64,000 nt of DNA, from contig CM028912.1 in assembly GCA_016801845.1 (NCBI GenBank), positions 20,458,001-20,522,000 of the forward strand, given 5' to 3'. The notes under the pieces were generated by a model. The model made no database searches. It saw only the letters and a list, made by a program, of their open reading frames with translations, and was not told the DNA's origin. Of this stretch, positions 39,037 through 50,190 are shown piece by piece. The DNA comes from Polydactylus sextarius (taxonomy: Eukaryota; Chordata; Actinopteri; Polynemidae). The translations under genes and the position numbers were made by a program. Within the stretch, counting starts at the first letter, position 1. Each line of letters starts with the position of its first letter.

Positions 39037-39424
39037 AGGATAACAGGACATCAACTAAATAACACTAAAATGCTTGTTGTAATTTGTGACATTGAAGTTC
39101 AAATGAAAGTAAAGACTGGATTTTTGCTCACCTTCATTCCTTCATCTCTAAGGTACCTTTTAACAATGTCCAGCGTTTGACTGAAGAGCTTTTGCACCAT
39201 TTTTCCTTAGGCGCCATGCTTCTCAAAGTACCATGGAAACGCTTGGATTGTTCCCTTTTGGATTGGGGATGAGTGAAATAAGTTTAGATATCTGTTCACA
39301 GTGAGGGTAGGATGGATAAGGTGGATAAGTACTGTATGTTGGTATGACAGCAACAGAAGCATCAGTGAGACAGGTGTTATACCTAACCATCATGCTGAAG
39401 AAGATAAATCAAATTACCATTTAA

Positions 39425-39800
39425 TCTAGTTTCAAACTCACCTGTAGTCACAAGCTTTGGGTAGTGAGAGGAAGAATGAAATCGTGGACACAAGTTTTTC
39501 TTCAGCAGGGTGTCTGGGCTCAGCCTTAGAGATTTGATGACAAATTTTGGACATGCAGAGGGAGCTTAAAGTAGCTGCTGCTACTTCTAATCAAAAGCAA
39601 TTAATGCAAGTGGTTTGGACATCTGATCAGGATGTCTCCTGGATGCCACCCATGGAGATTTTCTGAGTTTGTCCAACTGGTAGGAAATCTTGGGGTAGAC
39701 CCAGAGCATAAGGCAGAGATTATATTGTTATATCTCATCTAGCCTGGAAATTCTTCAGTATCCGGAGGATCAAACCAGAGCTATGGATCTGCAGTATGTT
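39425..39800 (+). mobile_element. LINE 3'-ORF remnant (non-LTR retrotransposon)
   Basis: The order CTCACCTGTAGTCACAAGCT, TTTGGGTAGTGAGAGGAAGA, AGCAGGGTGTCTGGGCTCAG, GACATCTGATCAGGATGTCT, GGGGTAGACCCAGAGC, and TCATCTAGCCTGGAAATTCT follows the 3' coding end of a very common fish LINE. In an intact copy this part encodes a C-terminal tail rich in Arg and Pro (GRPRTRWRDYV-like). Here stops and indels break it. It lies in the same orientation as dpp10. Confidence 0.75.
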
Positions 39801-42793
39801 TTCCGGCCATTGCAATAATAAAATTCCCAGTTGCAAGTAGTTTACACCCATAATAATATCAAACTCAACTTCTCTTCTTCCATTGCTCTGCAAAAATATT
39901 CACCAGTGTTTAATGGGAGAATTGAGATTCTAGCCAAGAGTTAAGACACTTCACAGTACCAAGCAGGTAATGAAACCAGAGATCATCCTCTCAGGGGTGT
40001 TATAAGAGAAAATGAATGTGTTTCTGGGAAGACCTTCTTTCAGACCATACTTCATTTTTTGTCACCAGAACAGTCAGTAATCATTTGAAGTGTGTCACAT
40101 CAGTGTGCTGTAAAAAACTAATGTTCGCAGGAATATTCAGAGGGAAGGCCACAGTTGACTGGTGGCCCATTTGGATGCGTTCATAACCCTAGTACTCCCT
40201 TCTGAAATGTGAGTGTGTTAGCCACTCATTGGCTCTCATTAGCAGTTATTGCTCTGAGTGCTCGTTGTATTTATAATGTTGTTGACATGTAGCTCTAAAT
40301 GAGCTCTAGTGTCTTTAATCTTCTCCTGAAAATTAAACCCAAGTGGAGAAAGACTCAAAATCTTCTTCTGAATTTTAGTCTTTCTCCTCTTGGGTTAATC
40401 TTTTTCCACCAGCATTGGTAAACATTTCCAACATCTATGAACTGTAATTCCTATCTCATATAATGTGTTTTACTCTTTATCAAAATTGAGCTAATCCAAG
40501 AATAAATCTAACTGTTATTATGTTTGAGTAACTAAATTATAATGTAATACATCAATGTAGCAATAACAACACTATATAGTGTGGAGTATAGTGTGGATGT
40601 TCCATAGTACATGATGTTCTCAACAATAGCCAGTCAAAATATTGATGTCTGCACTCAGCCATTAAGTGTGATTCTGATTTTTTTATTTTTTTTTTTATTA
40701 TTATTCATCAAGAGAGAAAACTCACAAGTGAATCTTTTAAGATTTTAAATTAAATACTTGGTCTGGACCTGACTCCTCACACTCATGCTGCTGTATTCAC
40801 TGTTAGCATCTGCAAAACCAAGCACTTGTGTTCTATCTTTAACAAGTTGGCTTTGAGCTTGACCAGCTGTGACATTTGGTGGAACCTCGGGGACTGTGAA
40901 CGCAGCATTCAAGCATTACACAACAACCTTGGCTAAATAATTTAGTGTGTGCTATGCATATTACATTTGGCCCAGAGTTCCCACTTGGGCCTCTGACTCT
41001 GCACTTCACTGGCTGAGCATCTTCATTTGCCAGTAGAAGGGCTTTCAGTCTGGCCAGAATTAGCTTGTCATTGTTTCAAACCATTGCGACTGCTGTATTG
41101 GTAATCATGTTTAAACATAAGCAAAGTTACAATTGTTTCAGATTTGACTATGCATTGTATTATGTGACATTGCGTGTCTTTGTCATGATTCCAGCTTTAA
41201 AGGTTTGTATTACACAGCTAACATTGGAATTACAAGTGTTTACTTATCAAATCAAGATAAACTTTGTGAGTCCAGCATCAAATACTTCCCTCTACTAACC
41301 AGAGCTGTGGACAAAGGTGAAAAGAAACGTCACTGTTAACTCTTGTTTTGCTACTATTTCTATCATTTCTTCTCCTCTACTGAAGTTAACACGTTATCGG
41401 TCTAGGCCCAGCCTGGGTGGCCTTTCTCATCACTGTATGTCAGTGAATCACTGTCTCAGTCCAACATGAGGGGATGAAGAAGTAGTGCCACTCAGAGGGC
41501 ACATTATAACCAATTACAAGTCTCTGACACAGTTATTTTGGGAGATGGTAGCTGAAAAGTTCTGAGGCCTCTGATCTAGATGACAGTTTGAGACAGTTTA
41601 AGAATTTGAGGCAGTATGTGCACAGGTAAACATTTCTCGCCATTTCAAACATCGAAGCATGTGGTTCTGGAACCATGAGCAATTCTCTACTGCTGTTACA
41701 TCCTTCACTCTTCCACCATGGTTTGGAAGGCTGCAGGGAATTGCTCCCATTTAGCTTGGTCCAGTCTAAGTAGTGAGAGGTACTCACCTCATGATTTATG
41801 TCTGTGGTTTAAATTCAGTGCCAGAGGAGCAAGCAAGGAAGAAATTAAGGTCACGGTGAGGAGGACGGGATAGTTGAGATCCTTCATTAAAGAAAAGGTA
41901 GTATACATGAAAAAGTCCTGCATGCAAAATTTGACTTATTGTTGGCAAGAGTTTCTGTAAAAAGTACTTAAAGTATCTGAGTTAAAATGACTCACTGTGT
42001 AAAATGGTTTGTCAGAGCATTACATTTATTTTGAATATGATAAAAATATATAACTTTTTTTTTTACTTCACTACTTCACCTATGTTTTATGGGTGACCAC
42101 AGGAGGTGTCCCGTAGTCAATACCTCAGTAAATGTTTATATCTGCTTACAACCACAGTAAATTGAATTACTGTGTTGTAGAGTAAACTGATGTTTACATA
42201 GACTTAATAAATGTTAAATACGGGGACCTGAAGTATATTGCAGAACACCTGAATTTGTAAAAGTTTGGACTTGAACCTGAGAAAAAAAGTTAGATTGAAC
42301 ATAATAGAGGTTTTTGCAAAATCATCAAATCTCTATATTTTCATCTGGCAGTGGGGTTGTCACTGTCAGCTGTTTTATGACATTAGCATTTTCTCAAGTG
42401 TTAAAAAGAGTAGGCATGTGATTAGGAAATGTGACACATTATTACCGGCTTCTATAATTAGCTCTGAATACAGTTTTTTCCTTACTGCTGCTTCCAGTAG
42501 TGAGTAGGCAGAATTAATCTTTTATTTCCTGACAGTCATGGCAGTTATGTGGGCGGGAGAGTCTGGAGCTGGACAGTTAAAAACCCAAATAAATCTGATG
42601 TTTTCAAAGAAAAATTACAATATATCACGTGACTCACTAAGTGCAAATGCTGGAGGGGAGATATTATTGCTGCAGCTCATTTCTCTCTCTATTATGTATG
42701 TGGCTGTTTACCAATTGTCCTGGAATAAATTCTCACCTATAATTTTAGGGGGTTGTTGTGATTGTTATGGCTGGCAGTCTGGAGGAAATGGTA

Positions 42794-42815
42794 TTTTTTT
42801 TTTTTTTTTTTTTTT
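42794..42815. repeat. Poly-T run (22 bp)
   Basis: 22 consecutive T then CTTTAG. It looks like an acceptor but no supported exon follows. Confidence 0.9.
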
Positions 42816-43532
42816 CTTTAGCCATACAATTTCTCTTACCCTTTGGTATCATGCCGATGTACTGTGAGCTGTCACGCTGTGGAATGCAGTATTTGTGTCA
42901 AAAGCTTAGCAAAGCTTTTTATGGATGTGATAGCCAGCTGGACTCTGGGACGTTTCTCCCTCAAGCAAGATGCATAAAAGTTCTTTCAAAATATTTTTCA
43001 TTTTAATGATGGGGTGTGTCCACGTGGCTGTCATTCCAACTCACAACTGACACTGTGCTCCATGAGGCAAACAGGGGAGGGCATCATTAATGCAAATTTG
43101 ATTTCTCAACTGTCTGTGTGTATTTGCCCCAAACAGCCACAACACCCACTGTACTGCACTGCCCATGGCAATAAAATGCACCCGTGTGTGTTTGTAATCT
43201 GCTCAGCCTCAGATAGAGCAGAACTCACCAGAATGCCCGTTTCTTCTTTCCCTCTTCTTTTCCCTCGTCATCTCTATTTATTTATGAAGCAGGTTCACAA
43301 CATACTGGGGCAGCTTTTTTTCACTAAATTCTAAACATTTTGAACTTATGTTTATGTTTTTGTGTTTTTTCACATTGTGCTAGATGATCTTAATATCTAA
43401 AAACACTGCTACTAAAGCTATTAAATCAAACCAACACAGAGGAACATTTTCTTATTCTAACCCGAATATTCTCTTAGTTTATTCAGACGTTTGGTTGCAC
43501 TAATATTCCAAGCTGAACTCTTAAACTTGTAG

Positions 43533-43599
43533 TAAATGCACCTGCAGATCTCTTGCAGGTGCATTTAACATAATGCATAATGAACATAATGCATAATGA
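43533..43599. repeat. Perfect hairpin followed by 16-bp tandem duplication
   Basis: Arms 43533-43546 (TAAATGCACCTGCA) and 43554-43567 are exactly complementary around a 7-base loop GATCTCT. Immediately after, ACATAATGCATAATGA occurs twice in tandem (43568-43599). Confidence 0.9.
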
Positions 43600-46039
43600 A
43601 TTCTCCTTAATGGCCCTATAATGCTTTGTCCATTCATTTAGCATTTAGCTTATGGCCTTTTGTTCTCATCTACACTGTATTTTACTCACAAATGGGCATT
43701 TTACAAAAATTAGTCAACATATTTAGATATATTCATTCAGTATTCTGATTTCAGTGTTAACGCGTAAAAAGGGAAAACAATTTTTGGCCTGTGACATCAT
43801 TGCTGTTAGCCTTTGAGAAAGGGTAATAACTTTTTTTCCTGACTGTCCAACATTATTCACAGTCAGGGATATATCACTGTCTGTTGGTTGCTGTTGATAA
43901 AACTTGAAAGGATGTTTTTGGAGTAATATGTGTAATATTTTTCTTTTAAATATGAAGGAGGAATACATGTCACTATACATATGGAATGTGTCTAAGTCTG
44001 CTCTGTTTAGCTGTAACAACTTTATCGTTGTCAGGAGCAGCTTTACAAGAAGGAATAAAAGTATAATTATAGCACAGCTGTTGTGGCCTGCATTGTATAG
44101 GACCAAGCAAAATCCCACACTTGATTCAAAGCTTTGACCTGGGAAAAGAAGGTAGATGCACTGGCAAAGATGCTAAAACCCATGTATACTAGCATCTGTC
44201 ACCAGGATACCAGTGGCAGGAAGTCTGTGGTCGGAAGGGGGGTTTATGCACCACACAATGGTCAAGCAGGTGGTTATCTTCACACTCATCACACCTAAAC
44301 CTCACCTCCCATCTAGGTTACCTATGTTGTGTAAAGTCCACACCATGGATCTGAAGCCATATCTTGGGCATGTGAGGCAGATGCACTGGCAAGGAAGTGT
44401 CAGACACCAGCATGACTCTTAAGGTTTATACAGTGCTACTACACTGCCAATAACATGCCATAAGAGTCAATTCATTAAGATTAAGGGATTATGATTGACA
44501 CCTTGTAGAGAAATGCATCAGTCCACGTCCAAGTATGACAGGTTAATGTAAAATAATGTAAAAAACACCTAAAATGAACAAAAAAGACAACTGATGACAA
44601 GTTGTCTCATTAGACACTAACAAACAAATGTCTGTCAAAGTGTTTTTTGCATCAGGCCTATTGTCTTCTCTCATGTTAAAATGGTTCTGTGTATCAGATG
44701 ATTGTGATCCTTTCATACAAGCCCCACCATTACTTTCATGAGTCATAAAACTGTCAGATTATGTAGAGCTTAGTTTTTATGGATGATTTTGATTTTGTTG
44801 GTTAGAACTTATGCCAGCCTTCACCAATAAAAAAAATAAAATAAAATAAACACTGATTTTCAACTCTGTTTGAGCTACAACGTTCCATGATTTGTCTGAC
44901 AGTCACTTACATTTAAGAGGATAACACGATGACAGATTTTGATGGCATAATCTTCAGCTGCACTGACCTTTACCTCAGGAGAACATCTTGTTTACTTGCC
45001 TTAAAATAAGACACGCAAAAGCTGCAGTGGTAGCACTTTGCACGTGCAGCGACCATTACTTAATTCACATGAATCTACCTTGCAGAGTTAAGCCTGGTAG
45101 AAAAATACTGAAGCATTTCATTATTCATGGCCTTACAGGCGTAGGACATTACTTATACATTAGAGTCTTAGGTTGTTCTTTTTTAGCTACGAACGTTTCA
45201 TTATTTAAGGAGACAAGTGCAAAGCAGAGCAGAGACTTATGGTAATGTTTTAAAGATCACAGGAATGAGTTCCTTTTTATCAGCTCCTAATATTTATTTC
45301 AGCCTCACAGCCATGTGCTGATTTGAGCTTTAACGCTGCTGGACATTAAATGAAAATTATCTGAATACATTTGAAAATGATTGGATCATTGGAGGCACAT
45401 GTTTTTAGGGAAAGATATTCCTCTTTCTGTGTAATCTAATTTTTTATATATTTAGGTTGTTCGGTAGTTAGTTAAGAGGAGCTGTGTTTAATTATGAAGC
45501 TGTTCATTATTTTATATGACTCCCAGTAGCACTAGATAACCCAGACATGACTCCTAGTCCCAACTGCAACCACAACACTGTTTTCTTGATACCGTTTTGT
45601 GAAAAAAAGAGTGCTTATGGCATCTGTACAAGCAGCTTACTCAGCGACCTCTAGTGACTGTCGTAATTACGATGTGGCAAAAGAAGAAGTCCGGTCACAA
45701 AAGTCGTGTCAGGTAGAGGATGAGCTGGCAACAAGTCAACAAAGCCTTTTTACATGAGACTGATGTCCATCATGTGCCTAAACGTGACCGTATTACTGTT
45801 TCCATAACAACAAAAGTTCTGTATGCCAGCAGCAGCAATCTACACAGTTTTTTAAGTTGGAGTACTTGGAGGCTGATTTTCTCTCACCTATGACATTTAC
45901 AGAAACACAGCACACTTCTAGATAAAAACAGGATTTTCATCTCATCTAGTGAAGTTGTGGTTGTGTCACATCCATATACATGTCTCAGTGACTGTCTTTA
46001 TTAAAGCTTTCATCAGAGTGCCCAAAGAATAAAGAATAA

Positions 46040-47000
46040 AACAAATCACCTTTATTTCATTTTAGTAAAAGCTCACAAAATATTCTTTAGTGGAAGAAAT
46101 AAGGATGAGTGATGAATATGTTGAAGACTTGACCTCCAGAGGGTCTGGACAGAGGACAGACCACACAACACACAAGATGCAAAAATCAAGCAAACCAGTC
46201 ATACCCAGGAGGGAAAAGGCAAGAACAAACAAGTACACAGGGGAGTGAGAGAGACAAAAGAGGAGAGAGAAGCTCCTGGAGGGTGAAAATTCAGATCCAA
46301 ACTGTCTGGAATGAGACACAGAGAGAGGAGAGGTCCCAGATGGGCTCATGGTCCAGAGTGAGAAAATGCACAACAGAGAGAGAGAGAGATTTTGGACACT
46401 TCACTATGACAAGACAACAAACAAACTGAGCATTAGATAGATGCAGTGGTTCACACTGAACACAGTGGAAGACAAAAATACATTTACAAAGACTAAAACA
46501 CTGAAGAAATCACCATAGAAAAAAGTGTAGCAATTAAATGAGTTGGGTAAGTTAAGTTGAAAAAAATTATATTTTGATTTTTTTGACTTGAAGGGCTGAC
46601 CACCAGAGTCAGACACTCTGATGTTAGCAGAGAAATTATTCCAGAGGAACAGGGCATGATGGGAAAAGGCTCTCCAGCCGGCTGACATCTTTTTAAGTCC
46701 AGGGACAGACAGCAACCCTGCGTTCTGTCAGTGAAGAGCATGAGATGAAAAGTAAAGTTTAAGAACATCAGACAGTTATGAAGGGGCAAGCCAATTTAAA
46801 ATTTTGTAGGTTGTCACAGGCACATTATAATATGATCAGACATGGACTGGAACCCAATAGAGGGAACCTGAACTCTAACTGCAGCACTCAGAACCATTTG
46901 AAGACTTTTAGCACTAGCCTCTGGCAGGTTTGAAAACAAAATGTAACAATAATCATGTCTAGATGGGAGAGTGTACAGTCAAATATAACACACGTTCTTG
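46040..47000 (+). mobile_element. Common teleost interspersed repeat, degenerate copy
   Basis: The segment from about 46620 (GAAATTATTCCAGAGGAACA, AAAAGGCTCTCCAGCC, AATTTAAAATTTTGTAGGTT, GACTGGAACCCAATAGAGG, TGTAACAATAATCATGTCTAG) follows the repeat usually read as 'attccag-g ... aaaggctct ... ttgtaggt ... gcagtaatc'. That repeat is found thousands of times in fish genomes. 46040-46620 is AG-rich and probably its 5' part. A related copy lies at 63485-63895. No coding frame survives. I do not know its formal family name. Confidence 0.6.
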
Positions 47001-49245
47001 GCTGTGGGGATAGGGGTCATGGTCCATGTTGCTACCATGTCCCAGATTCCTCTCCCAGTCACCATAGTGACAGATACATTTATTACAGGATGCAGGTGAA
47101 TCAGGAAGCACAGTCATTCATAACATGAAATTACATCTTAGCTGGAAAGCAATAATGGATTTCCATGACATGTCAGAATTATTAGTGCTCTGTCAGCTGT
47201 GTACACTGTTGTGTTTCTGAGTAATGTTAGTTCTCATTGAAAAAGTAATTACATTTTCTGTTTTTAACATTTACAGAAATACAAAGAACAGATGAAGGGC
47301 TGTTTTTAGACACAAGAGACCAAGAACTGCAGGTGCAACAGCCTGGCTCCTGCCATGTAGTTAGTAAATCAGTAGGATTAATAAGAGGTGTAAGGAGACC
47401 TGCAGAGCCGCACAGCAGTCAGTTTCCTCATATGACAGCACGCAGGGGTGGATGATGTGAACAGAGCAGCCATTTTACACCTATTGCAGAAGAACATAGG
47501 TGAACTGCACCTCTACCTTGTAGGCTGAAAATGTCAATATTTTGTTAATGCTGGTATCAATGATTATCTGTCTACAGGAGGGAGGATACCCATCCCAAGT
47601 TTGATGGTACTTGATCAGACCCATCGAGACATGATGTGTTAGGCCCTGTTCAAATAAACATTTAAAATGGTGTTTGTGCTCTCTATCACCTTTATGTTAT
47701 TTATGTATTGATAGAGCCTCACAAAGTGGCCATACATTTTTAAAGTGTAGTTGGGAACCTGCTGGCTGCTGTGTATTGACTTTACATTGGCTGGTTTACT
47801 TAGCAGTTATCAAGCTTCTCTGTCTAAACATTGGCATGCCATTCACAAAATACTTTATATTGACTAACATCACCTATAGCATGTAGCATGTTGCTCACAC
47901 AGGCTTGGTTACTAACTCTCTTGGACAGGGTTTTTGTTCACACATGAATACACTGTTCACGATGCACTCTCCTGTCCACACCCTCCTAGATTAGATCTAG
48001 TTTGTTTTTATTCAGTTACTCAGTTTTTAGTACACATCCATAATTTCATATATAAAGATGGCTAATATTGGCAAGCCAGCCAAAAGATAATAACGTGTAA
48101 AAAAGAACACTGGAAGGAGCATTTCTGCCCTTTTAGTAGATGCTCCAGCCTCTGCACCAAGCTAACACCAGTCTGTCCCCTGAGACAGATCAGGTCCTCC
48201 GTCTCAGTCCTCCATCAAAGTCATGTTAGAACATCAAAGCAGCCAATCCTGCACACAAATTTCTCCTTGATGTAAACAATTCTGACAGAATCTGGAAACA
48301 GATACAGTATATGTACATACATTTGTGTAGGTATGAAGAGCATAAGTGAAAAGCTGCCGTTTGATATGAATGTGAAATATGCTACAGCTCAGGTTTAACA
48401 AAACAGTGCCCACTGTAGTAGCATGATGACGCTTTCACAAGCAGACCTCCAATACAGTGAAAGTCTAGAAGACATCTGATAATCAGATAAGATGATTCAG
48501 AGTCATGACATGACTTTCTCACTTTAAGTGACCTCATTCTCAATGTTCAGTGTGCATTTATTCAACAATAGGTCTACACACACGGTCTGTCTGATGTGAT
48601 GATATATTGTACTGCCATGGCCATGAAAGCAGGGTCTTTCAAGGGACAATAATATTTGACAGGATTAAAGGATGAGTTATCAAACAAACTATTCTGCAGC
48701 ACAAAGTACTGTTGGCATAGACCCACAACCTTTTTTGACTGTTTGATTGGAAATAGTGATGTTTCTGCAGCAATGGAAAAATATTTACTGAGGACCAGAT
48801 TTATGAAGGGATAGTGTTACAGTTTTCATCAAATTTGCAGCAGTTCATTACACTGACACTACCCTCATATACATCCTGGAAGGGAAAAGAGCTCATAGGC
48901 ACCATTCAGTTTGGGCTCAGGCAGCAAATGTCCGCCTGATGACCACTCATGACAGACATTGCCAAAATTATTTTTGGGCAGATGCTGGAGTTAATTACTG
49001 GACCTGCTGTACTGGGCAAGGATGAAGTGCTTCACTCTTGAGAATACTGCCACTCTTTAGTAATGAGACTTTTTCTGCTTTCAAGTTTAGACTGTTTGAA
49101 ACATGCTGAATAAATTGATTGATTGAAGTATTGTTTTTTTTTTTCATCTGTGAAAACAAGCCCTCAGATGCAAGAGATTTTTAAATTTAATATTTGATAT
49201 ATTTAAATTTAATAGTACTTGAAATATTTGGTGGTACTCATTTTG

Positions 49246-49260
49246 GCCACAAGAGGGTGT
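49246..49260 (+). promoter_or_regulatory. CTCF-like motif
   Basis: GCCACAAGAGGGTGT resembles the core CCASNAGRKGGC motif. It lies 357 bases upstream of exon 4. A single motif match is weak evidence. Confidence 0.3.
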
Positions 49261-49616
49261 ACTGTACTGTTAGTAGCCTAGTTTAGATAGAACAACACAA
49301 ATTCATGTGATTCTTCTAGATGAGTTTTAATTTTGATAGGAAGGTCAATGGAAAAAAAAAACTCTTGGGGTTTCTCAGGGCAGTGAAATCTTACTTGTTT
49401 TCTTATTCAGTCCTGTTGAATTCTGCTGTGTCACCACTGTTATTGAGGAACGATGAGGTGGAGAGGGTAGTTGTATTTAATGACATCTTCAGGACAGCTG
49501 CTTTGGTCTGTATTTGCTTTGTAGATTTTTTTCAGTTTTTTTTGGAGGGACTTCTTAAAAAATGTACTTTCCTTCATACATTTTTTTCTTTTCTTTTCTT
49601 CTCTTTCTACACACAG

Positions 49617-49711
49617 ACTCTGAAGTCATCTACAGGAACACTGATGGCCACGTCTTCAAGTTCAACATTGTCACAAATAAAACAGAGGATATCCTGCCAA
49701 ACACAACATTT
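49617..49711 (+). CDS. dpp10: dpp10 exon 4: first propeller strands with two N-glycosylation sequons
   Basis: 95 bp, phase 1 to phase 0. The acceptor is CACACAG after a T-rich tract and the donor is TTT|GTAAGT. The product is DSEVIYRNTDGHVFKFNIVT followed by NKTEDILPNTTF. It aligns with human DPP10 DTDVVYKSENGHVIKLNIET and NATTLLLENTTF. The two sequons NKT and NTT sit eight residues apart, as do N111 and N119 of the human protein. The segment forms the beginning of the extracellular beta-propeller. It follows an intron of almost 32 kb and precedes one of only 98 bp. Confidence 0.95.
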
Positions 49712-49809
49712 GTAAGTAGATGTTTGTCTTTCCCCTGTGTATTTTACATTATAGTGTTAGCATTATATCTATTTAATGCTCTTTGTTTTATATCTAATTC
49801 TCACTGTAG
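49712..49809 (+). other. dpp10 intron 4 (98 bp mini-intron)
   Basis: Bounded by GTAAGT and CACTGTAG. It is near the modal short-intron size of teleosts. It contains in-frame stops, so it must be removed to link exons 4 and 5. Confidence 0.93.
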
Positions 49810-49884
49810 GTAAATTTCAACGTGGCCAAGTATTCTGTCTCCCCTGACCTGAAATACGTCCTTTTTGCTTATGATGTGAAACAG
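49810..49884 (+). CDS. dpp10: dpp10 exon 5: propeller blade 1
   Basis: 75 bp, phase 0 on both sides, exactly 25 codons: VNFNVAKYSVSPDLKYVLFA then YDVKQ. The acceptor is CACTGTAG and the donor CAG|GTAAGT. The SVSPDLKYVL(L/F)AYDVKQ motif is nearly identical to human DPP10, and DPP6 has EISPDREYALFSYNVEP here, so this exon is the best paralogue discriminator in the window. The frame-neutral length means skipping would not shift the frame, and a phase-0 alternative terminal exon could in principle be joined to it. Confidence 0.95.
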
Positions 49885-50078
49885 GTAAGTTCCCTAACAG
49901 CAGAGCACCAGTCACTGTTTCTGCAGGGAGAAAAGACAGATTTTACTCATGCTGCACTGTGTATATGGATCTGGTACAGTAGTTGAGAACATAGACTCTT
50001 GATTTAGAGAAACTTCACAATTAGCACGTGAGGTACATCATAGATGCGAAATCAAAGTTTCATCCAGTTCATCCATCC

Positions 50079-50190
50079 ATCAACTACTACTTATTGTGAG
50101 GGTCAAGGGAGGTGAAGCTGATTCCAGCAGACTATGGGTCATGCTGGGCTATACATTGGACATACCACCAGTCTATCAGAGGGCCACAAG
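50079..50190 (-). mobile_element. SINE 3'-end fragment, inverted
   Basis: CATCCATCCATCAACTACTA, ATTCCAGCAGACTATGGGTC and CACCAGTCTATCAGAGGGCC are the complement of the 3' third of the same SINE-like family as 6921-7271, starting from its TGGATGGATG tail. The rest of the element is missing, as in 5' truncated insertions. Confidence 0.75.

Larger units (their letters stand above)
17743..49616 (+). other. dpp10 intron 3 (31,874 bp)
   Basis: Bounded by GTGAGT and CACACAG. This is by far the largest intron in the window. It contains LINE 3' remnants (28670-28880, 39425-39800), fossil DNA-transposon-like sequence (29555-29960), a MITE with a nested LINE tail (36491-37043), a common teleost repeat (46040-47000), microsatellites, a G-quadruplex-type tract and small hairpins. 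17743-24370 and 24400-28660 are mostly unique AT-rich DNA in which I see no gene. Very long introns at this position are typical of the DPP6/DPP10 family. Confidence 0.9.

Noticed and set aside
43723..44118. 131-codon minus-strand ORF
   Set aside because: No recognised family; overlaps another chance frame on the opposite strand.
44150..44400. Repeated AGATGCACTGGCAA words at about 44154 and 44381
   Set aside because: Too short (14 bp) and isolated to call a repeat element.
49320..49715. 131-codon ORF overlapping exon 4
   Set aside because: Wrong frame and mostly intronic; the real exon starts at 49617 after the AG.
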